A stretch of DNA of 61,189 nucleotides from Planctomycetales bacterium (GTDB lineage: Bacteria; Planctomycetota; Planctomycetia; Pirellulales; S012-138), in NCBI GenBank assembly GCA_015488215.1, contig WFOE01000255.1:1-61189 (forward strand), given 5' to 3'. The position numbers and the translations under genes were made by a program. The notes below the pieces were generated by a model that saw only the letters and a list, made by a program, of their open reading frames with translations, ran no database searches and was not told the origin of the DNA. This document shows positions 28,501 to 35,919 of the stretch, piece by piece (within the stretch, counting starts at the first letter, position 1; each line of letters starts with the position of its first letter).

Positions 28501-29698
28501 CAGCCGGGGCGGCCTGCGGGCTTTGCCGAGCCAGCGTGCTGCGGGAGTGAGATTGCAACTGCGGCGTGCGGCTTTCGCTGCGGCGGGCAATCGCTCCGGA
28601 AGCGGCTGTGGCGGGGCTTTCCATCCGGGGAGCTTGCTGCGGGACCGGAACGGGTGTCAACCGGGCCTGCTCCCGGCGGCGGCGAATCGCCCCAGCCGGA
28701 GCTTGCGCCCGGGCGGGACGTTCGGCGGCGGCTACCGGCCTCTGGACACTGGCAGGGGCGGCCGTCGCTTGCGGCGCTGCAGAGGCGGTGGTGCGTCCCG
28801 CTAGACGTCGCGAGGTGTTCAGCCGCGGCGTCGCTTCGCGGCGGTTTGCTCGCCGCACCGCTTGTGGTTCCAGGGCCGGTTGCGGAACGGGGGATCGGGT
28901 CATGGCCGTTTGCACTTGTTGCGAAGGCCCGACGGCCTGCTTGCGCACCTGGACGTTCGGTTGGGCCCGCATGGCCCGGGGCTGCCGCGCTTGCTGCCCC
29001 TGGGCCATCTGGGCTTGCAGCCGGGGACGAGGTTCCCGCACGGCAAGCTCGGCACGGCGAATCCGCTGCCCGCGCCGCTCGGCACTCTGGCGGCTGGCGC
29101 TGGGAACGGCCCGCTGCATCGCCATCCGGTTCACTGAACCGGCAGCCGGAACCGGTTCCTGCTGCGATTGCTGCGGCGTGGGGCGTGCCTGTTGCGTGGG
29201 CTGGGCGGTCCGTTGCACTTCCACCTGCGGGGCGTTTTCCGGCCGGGGGACTTCTTCGGGCCGGGCCACTTCCGGATCGATCAACTGCTCGTGGGCGGCT
29301 CGGCCGTAGTCCGGGAAGGTAATCTTCGGCGTTTCGTCCACCCAGGCGCTGGGCCGATGGCGACCCGTTTGCAAATAGACCGGCACCACGTACAGCACCA
29401 CGGCCAGCCACAGATGAAGTCCCAGGGCCAGCAGCACGGCCAGTTGCATCCGCCGTGCGCCGCGCCGGGTGCTGACGTAAGCCGTGCCCAGAATCAACGC
29501 CACCACGCTGGCGGCCAGCCCCAGCAGATGGGTCCAGGCGTTGCGATACCAGACCGCAGCGTCGAAATCCCCCACCGCGACGATCAGCCCGGCAATGCAC
29601 CCGGCCAGAATGACCAGCGTGCCGTTGATCGGCCAGAGCTGTTCGTCGAACTCGGCCGTCTGAGGCTGGACCTTGCGGACGACGCGTCGGGTGGGCAT
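25574..29698 (-). CDS. Giant membrane protein: three N-terminal helices, about 880-residue low-complexity linker, squalene-cyclase-like C-terminus
   Basis: The 1374 residues fall in three parts. Residues 1-110 hold three hydrophobic helices (about 27-43, 55-75, 84-108). Residues about 140-1020 are Ala/Arg/Gln/Ser/Pro-rich and almost surely disordered; motifs such as LARxxAA and (S/T)G(A/T)xA recur loosely. Residues about 1027-1374 resemble the prenyltransferase and squalene-cyclase alpha/alpha barrel repeats, with QMPDGSWSLH, QKPNGDLF, HPTLGGWRYAP, SDTAATGLALLAFLGAG and PLAGSWDP. The acidic DxDD motif of class II cyclases is not seen, so catalysis is doubtful. It follows exbD by seven bases in one unit with exbB and a TPR protein. 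The role is unknown; coupling to the ExbB/D motor is inference. Confidence 0.85.
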   Translation of the reverse strand: MPTRRVVRKVQPQTAEFDEQLWPINGTLVILAGCIAGLIVAVGDFDAAVWYRNAWTHLLGLAASVVALILGTAYVSTRRGARRMQLAVLLALGLHLWLAVVLYVVPVYLQTGRHRPSAWVDETPKITFPDYGRAAHEQLIDPEVARPEEVPRPENAPQVEVQRTAQPTQQARPTPQQSQQEPVPAAGSVNRMAMQRAVPSASRQSAERRGQRIRRAELAVREPRPRLQAQMAQGQQARQPRAMRAQPNVQVRKQAVGPSQQVQTAMTRSPVPQPALEPQAVRRANRREATPRLNTSRRLAGRTTASAAPQATAAPASVQRPVAAAERPARAQAPAGAIRRRREQARLTPVPVPQQAPRMESPATAASGAIARRSESRTPQLQSHSRSTLARQSPQAAPAAPRAEQAAVAAARTNQAARAVASLGRNAPRRSATTGPATPLTGTLAGAEAAPGPAPGAVTASAATRRTPAAAAQPGNRSPRRVALQRAQAGGIGAVAQAQAAALPAQGATRSGTSASAAAQSAGPSSTSAPRLASRQGAAAAVSGTQSPQGAPAAATEALGASAASGSRTRSGRAPTVGSVGGRLARLSRQAAAGQAAPQSQAALAALATGKESNPAAAFAGSGAPATGARRQATSSSGGAAAQLAASVGESGNPQTGSAGQAAVSRSSGSGEATPRVGSRAGIALARNTAAAGGAVAGPQAALAQANAPGGQGSGASPRRPQAQSPGGGSAPGRLARGTAAQPEATQSDEPAPGVALGAGSPGGPAAQRSTQGATSDGSPGTNRNAGARLARASTLPGVGLPGLKAAQLAGPPGQSSGAAATGPPADPTAAASTLARRSGAAAGVSGTLAAQGDEPSAAVTAAPGSASPQGGTRREGRPLLSGGSRQGTTLARSTGTGYITAEINAEELGPVPQELSQMASSGTPNTQAAGMRRHREDHLAVDVVAREGTPGVALDRPGELGLPLDRARPDASTVATTSHRFRLERAPLADVELAPEVEAIPAPAFRGRDPRRRGQVAQSRGGSPQTEKAVEAGLAFLARHQMPDGSWSLHRFAQGKGYPPGVGLGRMQSDTAATGLALLAFLGAGYTHQQGKYRQEVAAGLKWLVERQKPNGDLFTGGSRYAWLYSHGIAAIALCEAYGMTQDPQLRRPAQRAVDFIVAAQHPTLGGWRYAPRVGTDTSVSGWQLMALKSAEMAGLNVPEEVYSRLRTWLQQAQWPEDVALYVYRPKARYQHQRTPSRAMTAEALLMQLYLGTSPQSTMIQRGARYLGRNLPSFGSPGRLQRDTYYWYYATQVMFHAGGEHWDRWNRRQRALLVNTQVQEGPLAGSWDPLGRLPDRWGAEGGRIYVTAMHLLILEVYYRHLPLYRPQVVAGGE

Positions 29699-29705
29699 GG
29701 GAGGA

Positions 29706-30128
29706 TTAGGAGCCTTCGGGTTCTTTGGTCATCACGTAATAGTCGCGAATCCCCGCCTTGTTGCACAGGTCCATGACAGTCACGATTGGCTGCCAGCGGC
29801 AGCGGCGATCCGCCCGAATCCCCACGCGTTGCCGGCCCGGGTTGTTGGCCGCCGCCTGGCGAAGGATGCGCAGCAATTGCTGGGCGTTCACACGGTCCCG
29901 ACCTACGAAATACCGCCCCTGGTCGTCGATGTTGACGAAGATTTCCCGGGGCCGTGCAGTCAGCGGGGCGGCTTCGGCCGCTTCAGGCAGCGCCACGGCC
30001 AGCGAACGCTCTTCTTCCTCGAACCGCGTGGCCACCAGAAAGAAAATCAGCAGCAGGAACACCACGTCGATCAGCGGCGTGAGGCTCAACGCCCCGGTGG
30101 CTCGGCTCTTGCGAATCTCGACGGCCAT
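29706..30128 (-). CDS. exbD: ExbD/TolR-family biopolymer transport protein
   Basis: The 140-residue protein has a short cytoplasmic N-terminus, one transmembrane helix LTPLIDVVFLLLIFFLVATRF (about 16-36) with the conserved Asp21 that carries protons in ExbD and TolR, and a periplasmic domain. It pairs with the ExbB-like protein encoded just upstream; the two genes overlap by 43 bases. In Gram-negative bacteria ExbB/D or TolQ/R use the proton gradient to drive TonB or TolA. No TonB or TolA gene is seen nearby. Confidence 0.93.
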   Translation of the reverse strand: MAVEIRKSRATGALSLTPLIDVVFLLLIFFLVATRFEEEERSLAVALPEAAEAAPLTARPREIFVNIDDQGRYFVGRDRVNAQQLLRILRQAAANNPGRQRVGIRADRRCRWQPIVTVMDLCNKAGIRDYYVMTKEPEGS

Positions 30129-31126
30129 GGCTTTTCCCAGGCACGAGGGCTCGTTGTGTCAGCTCCGTTTGGGCGCCGTGGGGGTCTGTGCGGCCGGCTG
30201 GCGTTTGCCGTCCGGCTTGGGTTCTTCGGCTGCGGCGGTTCGTGCGGGGCGCAGTCTCCTTCGAACCGCTCCAACTGCGGCATCATGTTCAGCAGCAGCT
30301 CGTCCACTTCGCGGAAAAGGGACTGGATGCGCCCTTCGAACCAGTGGGCCAGCACCGCTGCAGGGATGGCCACGGCCAGCCCGGCGAACGTGGTTACCAG
30401 TGCCGTGTAGATGCCGTCGGCCAACTGCTCGGCCTTGTTGGCCTGGGCATAACCGGTGGCGGTGAGAAAGAACGCTTTGATCATGCCCCAGACCGTGCCC
30501 AGCAATCCCAGCAGCGGCGTGATGGCCGCGGCCAGCAGCAGCGGGCGAACGTTGGCGTAGAGCTTTTCGGCTTCGCGTTGCGAGGCGTCCTTTACGGCCG
30601 CTTCCACCTCGGCATGGGGGCGGCCCACCTTGAGCATCGCCGCCCGAATCACGTTGGAAGCCGCGCTGGGCAACCGCTGGCAGAGCCGATAGACCTTCCG
30701 CGGCTCCAGCCCTCCGTCGGACTGGGACATCTGGCCCAACTGCTCCACCAGCTCCGGCGGCAGGACGCGATGCCGACGCAGGGCCAGCGCCCGCTCGATC
30801 CCGAAGACGGCCACCACCAGGGACATCAAGACGATGGGCACCATCAGCCATCCGCCGCGGAACATCAGCTCCAACAGGTTCAACTGCGGCGATGGCTCCT
30901 CGTCTGTCGCTTGTGGCTCGGGCTGGTCCGCTTGCGGTTCCGCCTCGCCTTCTTCCGAAGGAGCGAACGCGGCCTCAAAGCGGCGTTGGGCCTCGCCGGC
31001 CGGGCCCGGCTCCTCCTGGGCAGGCGATGGCCAGGGGGCCAAGAGCGCCACGCCCAGCAACAGCATCAGCCAGGCCAATGCCATGCGGCGAGGGCTTGTT
31101 TGTCCGATGCGATGGTTCACGAACAC
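30086..31126 (-). CDS. exbB: MotA/TolQ/ExbB-family proton channel protein with N-terminal extension
   Basis: The 346 residues begin with a signal-like segment (MALAWLMLLLGVALLAPWPSPAQ) and an acidic linker of about 50 residues (Glu/Pro/Gln-rich). The channel domain follows: helix 1 GGWLMVPIVLMSLVVAVFGIERAL, a cytoplasmic loop, then LLLAAAITPLLGLLGTVWGMIKAFF and ALVTTFAGLAVAIPAAVLAHWFEG. The GTG at 31126 is used; the ATG at 31084 is an alternative that would begin at the signal segment. The C-terminal tail past residue 310 is read in the frame overlapping exbD. Extended ExbB proteins of this type are common in planctomycetes (recollection). Confidence 0.92.
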   Translation of the reverse strand: MFVNHRIGQTSPRRMALAWLMLLLGVALLAPWPSPAQEEPGPAGEAQRRFEAAFAPSEEGEAEPQADQPEPQATDEEPSPQLNLLELMFRGGWLMVPIVLMSLVVAVFGIERALALRRHRVLPPELVEQLGQMSQSDGGLEPRKVYRLCQRLPSAASNVIRAAMLKVGRPHAEVEAAVKDASQREAEKLYANVRPLLLAAAITPLLGLLGTVWGMIKAFFLTATGYAQANKAEQLADGIYTALVTTFAGLAVAIPAAVLAHWFEGRIQSLFREVDELLLNMMPQLERFEGDCAPHEPPQPKNPSRTANASRPHRPPRRPNGADTTSPRAWEKPWPSRFARAEPPGR

Positions 31127-31172
31127 GGTTTGGGGCCTCTTCCTGTACAGGTCCGGGGAATTCGTGCGGCGG

Positions 31173-34100
31173 TTACGGTTGGATTTTTCGGAGGGCTTCC
31201 AGTCGCTTGCGGGCCTCGGCCACTTTGTTGCTTTGCGGGAACTTCTGAATCAGCTCTTCGTAACATTCGCGGGCCTGTTTCACCTTGCGCAGTACCTCGA
31301 AGCACCGGGCGGCCTCGTACAGACTGTTGGCCTGCCACCGCGGATAGCTGTACCCATAGGCGGCCCGGAAATAGTGACGAATCGCTTCCCGGTGCTGCTT
31401 CTGGCCGAAGTAGTATTCGCCCAGCATGAACTCACTACGGGCGGCCACTTCCCGGGCAGTCATTTCGGCCACGCGGCGGTAGAGCCGGACCGCTTCTTGC
31501 TTCTTGCCCGAGTAGTCCAGGGCGTAGGCCCGCTCGAACAGCAGCTCCGGCAGCAGTTGGGCTTTCTGCCAGCGGGTTTCAACCTCTTGGAGCAGCTTCA
31601 GCGTCACGTCGTACTTTTCCAGTTGGTTTGCCGCCTGGGCCGCATGCAGCAGGGCCAACTGGCGGTAGCTCTCCTGCGAAGGGGAGCCCAACTGGCGGTA
31701 CCAGTGGAGCACCTGCGGGTAATCCTCCTGGGCAAACGCACACTCTTCGGCCAGGAAGCGCGCATCGGCAGCCAGTTTGCCCGAGGGGAAGCGTTTCAAC
31801 TGCCGGGCGAGAACCTCCAGAGCTTTGTCGTATTGTTTCTGTTCATAGAGAGCCCACGCCCATTTGTGAAGCGCCTGCTCGGCCAGCTCCCCGGCGGCCT
31901 GAGGGTCGTACTCCGGAGCGTCGGCCGATTGTTCCAGGCGACGTAGCGCCTGCTGATAGAGCCGGGCGGCTTCGGCGTACTTCTTTTCCTGGTAGCGGGC
32001 TTCGGCCAGATGGAATAGGGCTTCCGGCACCAGGGGACTTTGGGGGAACTCCTTGGCCAGCCGGGCAAACGCCGCCAGGGCTTTTTGCTCCTGGCCCGAT
32101 GAGCGATAGGCCCAAGCCAGCTCGTACAGCGCCTTGTGCCGCTGAGGATAGTCTTTATCCTCCTGGAGCAGTTGTTCCAACAGGGAAATGGCCTCCTTCC
32201 ATTGCTTTTGCTCCACGTGGCACAAGGCCAGGAAGTACCGGCCCTGGGCACGCGCGTTTCCTTGGGGGGCCGTAGCCAGAAAACGCTTTAGTTCCTGGAT
32301 TGCTTCCGGGTACCGCTTCAGGTTGAACAGGGCCAGCCCTCGGCCCAGGCGCGCTTCGGCGGCCAGTTTGTGCTGGGGGAACTTTTCCAGCAGCGCTTCC
32401 AGGTCCTGCAAAGCGGCCTGGTTGTTTCCCGAGGCCAACTGCAACAACCCCCGCCGCAGCAAGGCGTAGGGTACCCAGGGGCTTTTGGGCCACAGGGCCA
32501 GCACCTGGCCGTAGGCTTCCAGGGCTTTGGCCCGGCGCCCGGCCGCAGCGGCGTACTGGCCCAGGCGGTAGGAGGCTTCGGCCGCAAGCGGGCTTTGCGG
32601 AAACCGTTGCAACAGCTCCTCCAGGGTGGCGACGGCCCTGGCGTGCTCTTTCTGTTGCGAAAGCACAAAGCCCAACAAAAGCAACGTGCGGTCCAACCCC
32701 GGCCAAGCAGGCTCGATTTCCTTGGCCTTCTCCAGGGCCTGGCGGGCCAGGTCGTACTTTTGCTGTTTGACGTAGGCGCTGCCGAGCCAGTGCCAGGCTT
32801 CCCCTTGGCGAGCCGCGGGCAAGCGGTGCTCAAGGGCCTTGTTCAGCAGCACCACGGCCTGGTCGTGTTTGCCGCCCAAGTGGCAGGCCACCCCGTGACG
32901 CAGCAGCCAGAGCCCGCGTTCTTTATGTTCCGGGTAGGCGTTTTCCAGTTGCTCGAAAGCTCGGGCGGCTTCCTGGTACTTCTTACCCACCAGCATCGAT
33001 TCGGCCAGCACGAACGCCACGTCGGCTCCCAGGGAATGTTGGGGCCAGCGGCGGCGGAAGTCCCGAGCCAACTGCTCCGCCCGGCCCGGCTGGTCTGTTT
33101 CCAGCGCAGCCAGAGCGGCCGCGTACTGGGCCTCTGGAGCCAGGCGATGTTCGGGATGTTCTTTCACTAGTTGTAGATAGACGGCGATGGAATCCTTTTT
33201 CCGTTCCGGCTGCTGGTACAGGGCGTCGCCCCGGTCCATCAGCAGTTCCGCTTGCCACTGCTTGGGCACGCCGGGGGCTTGGAGCGCTTTTTGGGCCACC
33301 TGCAAGGCTTTCTGCGGACGGTTTTGTTTCAGGTAGCAGCGAGCCAGCCAGTGGGCGGCTTCGGCCCCCTGGGGCTGCTTGTCCGCGGGAACTTGCCCCA
33401 GCACGGCAATCGCCTGGTCGAACTTTCCGGCCAGGTAGTAGCACTTGCCTGCTTCGAGCCGGGCCGCCGGAACCAGCGGGGAACGGGGAAACCGCTCCGG
33501 CACGCGCTGATACGCCTCGGCGGCTTCCAGCAACTTCTGACGCGCAGCCAGCATGTCCCCTACCCGCAACTGGGCAAAATCGGCCAAGGCGAACCCGGGC
33601 ACTTCAGCCGCTTGGGCGAAGTCCTCCTGGGCAGCGGCGTGTTTTCCCTGGGCGGCACGTACCTCGCCGCGACGCAGTTGCACTTCGGCTCGCAAGGGAT
33701 GCCGCTTATACGACTGCAAGAACCGGGAGAAAACCGCTTCGGCCTCGGCCCAGTGTTTCTGCTCCTGGTGGGCGTAGCCCAGGTTGTAAAGCGCCGCGGA
33801 GACCAGAGGGCTCTGGGGCAACTTTTCCAGCAGCGTTTGATACGCCGCGGCGGCTTTGTCCCATTGCCGAGCGGTGATGTAACATTCGCCCTGATAGAAG
33901 AGTGCCCGGTCCAATTGGGAGCTCGTAGGATACCGCTTGACGAACATTTCCAGGGTCTGGGCCGCCTGCTCCAACGCCTGGGCGTTCCCCTTGGCGGCCA
34001 TGTAGCGGGCAATGCCCAGGTGCAGCCACGCCTGCTCGGCAATTTTTTGCTTCCCGTGTTGGCGAACCACCTGGTCGAGCACTTCGACGGCTTTCTGCGG

Positions 34101-34367
34101 CTGGTCCAGGCTGATGTAGCAGATGCCCAGGTAGGTCATCGCCTGGGGGGCACGAGGGTGCTTCGGATACGCTTTGAGGAACCGCCGCCATTCCTCGGCG
34201 GCCAGCTCGTAGGCCCGGCGGTTGAAAAGCGCCGCGGCCGAGTTGTAAAGCCGCACGGCCTGGGCCTGCGAGGGCGGTTCCGGCGGGGAAGACTCTTGAG
34301 CCACCAGGCCCCCCCGTCCCAGGCAAAGCGCAATACACAACCCGACTGCCGTAAGAAATTGTCTCAT
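31173..34367 (-). CDS. Large secreted tetratricopeptide-repeat protein
   Basis: The 1064-residue protein starts MRQFLTAVGLCIALCLGRGG, a signal peptide of about 24 residues, and then consists almost wholly of TPR units with the usual W-LG-Y-A-F-A-P pattern, for instance EAQYAAALAALETDQPGRAEQL and ALYNLGYAHQEQKHWAEAEAVF. It resembles the YbgF/CpoB and outer-membrane-assembly TPR classes in repeat type but is much longer. The ATG at 34367 is chosen over 34430 because the signal peptide begins there. Gln, Lys and Ala dominate. It precedes exbB by 46 bases and is likely the first gene of that operon; a periplasmic scaffold role is inference. Confidence 0.9.
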   Translation of the reverse strand: MRQFLTAVGLCIALCLGRGGLVAQESSPPEPPSQAQAVRLYNSAAALFNRRAYELAAEEWRRFLKAYPKHPRAPQAMTYLGICYISLDQPQKAVEVLDQVVRQHGKQKIAEQAWLHLGIARYMAAKGNAQALEQAAQTLEMFVKRYPTSSQLDRALFYQGECYITARQWDKAAAAYQTLLEKLPQSPLVSAALYNLGYAHQEQKHWAEAEAVFSRFLQSYKRHPLRAEVQLRRGEVRAAQGKHAAAQEDFAQAAEVPGFALADFAQLRVGDMLAARQKLLEAAEAYQRVPERFPRSPLVPAARLEAGKCYYLAGKFDQAIAVLGQVPADKQPQGAEAAHWLARCYLKQNRPQKALQVAQKALQAPGVPKQWQAELLMDRGDALYQQPERKKDSIAVYLQLVKEHPEHRLAPEAQYAAALAALETDQPGRAEQLARDFRRRWPQHSLGADVAFVLAESMLVGKKYQEAARAFEQLENAYPEHKERGLWLLRHGVACHLGGKHDQAVVLLNKALEHRLPAARQGEAWHWLGSAYVKQQKYDLARQALEKAKEIEPAWPGLDRTLLLLGFVLSQQKEHARAVATLEELLQRFPQSPLAAEASYRLGQYAAAAGRRAKALEAYGQVLALWPKSPWVPYALLRRGLLQLASGNNQAALQDLEALLEKFPQHKLAAEARLGRGLALFNLKRYPEAIQELKRFLATAPQGNARAQGRYFLALCHVEQKQWKEAISLLEQLLQEDKDYPQRHKALYELAWAYRSSGQEQKALAAFARLAKEFPQSPLVPEALFHLAEARYQEKKYAEAARLYQQALRRLEQSADAPEYDPQAAGELAEQALHKWAWALYEQKQYDKALEVLARQLKRFPSGKLAADARFLAEECAFAQEDYPQVLHWYRQLGSPSQESYRQLALLHAAQAANQLEKYDVTLKLLQEVETRWQKAQLLPELLFERAYALDYSGKKQEAVRLYRRVAEMTAREVAARSEFMLGEYYFGQKQHREAIRHYFRAAYGYSYPRWQANSLYEAARCFEVLRKVKQARECYEELIQKFPQSNKVAEARKRLEALRKIQP

Positions 34368-34837
34368 CGTCACGCCGCTTCCCGTACTGGGCAGATGGTG
34401 GACCAGAACCTCTCCCGCATTGTTCCGCAACCGGTCGGGCCGGTCTTCTCCAATTGATTATGCGGTGCCGACACCCGGGATTCCAGCGAACCCCGATTAC
34501 CTAAGGCCAAGGCACCAGAACTTCTGGCCCCAAAAAAGATTGCCTCCGCAGCCGGGGTGGTTACCCGCTGGAGCCCGAAACGGCCGAGGGCTTGCAGGCC
34601 GGATCGGCCAATTCCGCCTACCTATTCCCCTGGGACGGCCCATCTTGCAGTTTTCCTTCCCAGGGGCCGACTCTACAATCGGGACGGCATGTTTCAACCA
34701 AGGGCGTCTCACAAAATCTTCCGGCGTCGTTCCAACCCTCCGGTATGGTGCTTGCGGCCGGAAACGTTGTGACACCCTGTGATGGTATTCCCGAGCGGTT
34801 CGCCGTCCTCCTGTTGCAATCCGGAAGCCAGGACCTC
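34368..34837. promoter_or_regulatory. Divergent intergenic region with a candidate -10 element
   Basis: Between the TPR gene (minus) and the site-2 protease gene (plus). TACAAT at 34674-34679 (plus), followed by CGGGACGG, resembles TACAATGGG at 52782 and 56812, which also precede plus-strand genes. No good -35 box can be assigned. The open frame from 34592 reaches back into this region but has no family similarity before 34838. Confidence 0.35.
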
Positions 34838-35653
34838 GTGATTCAACTGGAACCTCCGCCGACTCGCTACGACCTGCACTTTCGCCTGCTGGGTTTTCCG
34901 GTGCGGGTACATCCGTGGTTCTGGGTAGTGGCGTTGCTGTTGGGCCTGGGGCCCGAGCAGCGCCCCGACCTGGCCGTGCTCGTCATTTGGGTACTGGCCC
35001 TGTTTTTCTCGCTGTTGTTCCACGAACTGGGACACGCCTGGGTCATGCGGCTCCAGGGACAGCAGGCCAGCGTGCTGCTTTACGGATTCGGCGGACTGGC
35101 CATCCCCCGCCCAGGCGACCGCGGCGCGGCGCGTTGGCGGCCTCGGTCCCCCTGGGACCAGGTGGCTGTTTCGCTGGCCGGTCCCGGGGCCATGTTCCTG
35201 TTGGTACTGGTGTTGTGGGTGGTGCTGCGGGTGGCGGGGACCCCGCTGGTGTTCCACTGGGGCGGTCCGCTGGGAATCGGCTGGAGCTTCCAACACCTGG
35301 ACAATCCGCGGCTGGTTATCCTGTTGCACTATCTGGTGGCGATTAACCTGTTTTGGGGGCTTTTCAACCTGTTGCCGGTCTATCCGCTGGACGGAGGACA
35401 AATCTTGCGCGTGCTGCTGGTCCACTACGTCGGCGGACCGGCGTTGCCGCTGGTGTTTCGCGTTTCGATGATTGTAGCCCTGACCGTTGCCGCGCTGCTG
35501 TTGTGGCGGTTGGGCCTGCGCGACGGATTGTTTCCCGCGGTGATTCTCGGCGTGCTGGCTTTTCAGAACCACCGGATCGAACAACAACTGCGCGGGGCGG
35601 GAACCGCCTGGTTCCAGGCCGACGAAGACGACGACCGGTGGTGGCGCGAGTAG
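34838..35653 (+). CDS. Site-2 protease-family (M50) membrane zinc metalloprotease
   Basis: The 271 residues contain FFSLLFHELGHAWVM, with zinc ligands His62 and His66 and catalytic Glu63, and the second motif NLLPVYPLDGGQILR with the third ligand Asp. About six hydrophobic helices are seen. The opening EPPPTRYDLHFRLLGFPVRVHPWFW is the usual N-terminus of the planctomycete proteins as I remember them. The GTG at 34838 with CAGGAC before it is therefore preferred; the ATG at 34745 is an alternative. Substrate unknown; such enzymes cut transmembrane regulators or signal peptides. Confidence 0.85.
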   Translation: MIQLEPPPTRYDLHFRLLGFPVRVHPWFWVVALLLGLGPEQRPDLAVLVIWVLALFFSLLFHELGHAWVMRLQGQQASVLLYGFGGLAIPRPGDRGAARWRPRSPWDQVAVSLAGPGAMFLLVLVLWVVLRVAGTPLVFHWGGPLGIGWSFQHLDNPRLVILLHYLVAINLFWGLFNLLPVYPLDGGQILRVLLVHYVGGPALPLVFRVSMIVALTVAALLLWRLGLRDGLFPAVILGVLAFQNHRIEQQLRGAGTAWFQADEDDDRWWRE

Positions 35654-35919
35654 ATGGCAAACGGAGACGCCCAGCTTCTGCTGACCCCTTGGAAAGAAAG
35701 GCCGGTGCCCGGCAAGGCGCTTGGCACTCCGGTCGGCTGTTACACGAAAAGGGGGTATTCGTGTTGGAAATCGCCTGCTGGGGCCGATACACTGGGTAGT
35801 CGCCCGGAACAACCCCACTGCGTTTCCCGCCTAAGTGAATCGCGCCGCCTGCTGGAGCTTCGGCCTGTGCCCGCTGCTTCCGGTAGAAGGCGTCCCGCCC
35901 CTGCCAAAGGAAACAGAGC
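35654..35919. other. Intergenic region
   Basis: These 266 bases separate two plus-strand genes. No gene or clear regulatory site is seen. The frames here are short and lack ribosome sites. Confidence 0.35.

Noticed and set aside
26638-29281. CRISPR array or tandem repeat in the repetitive-looking DNA
   Set aside because: There are no regular direct repeats with spacers. The pattern comes from an open coding frame rich in Ala, Arg, Gln and Ser.
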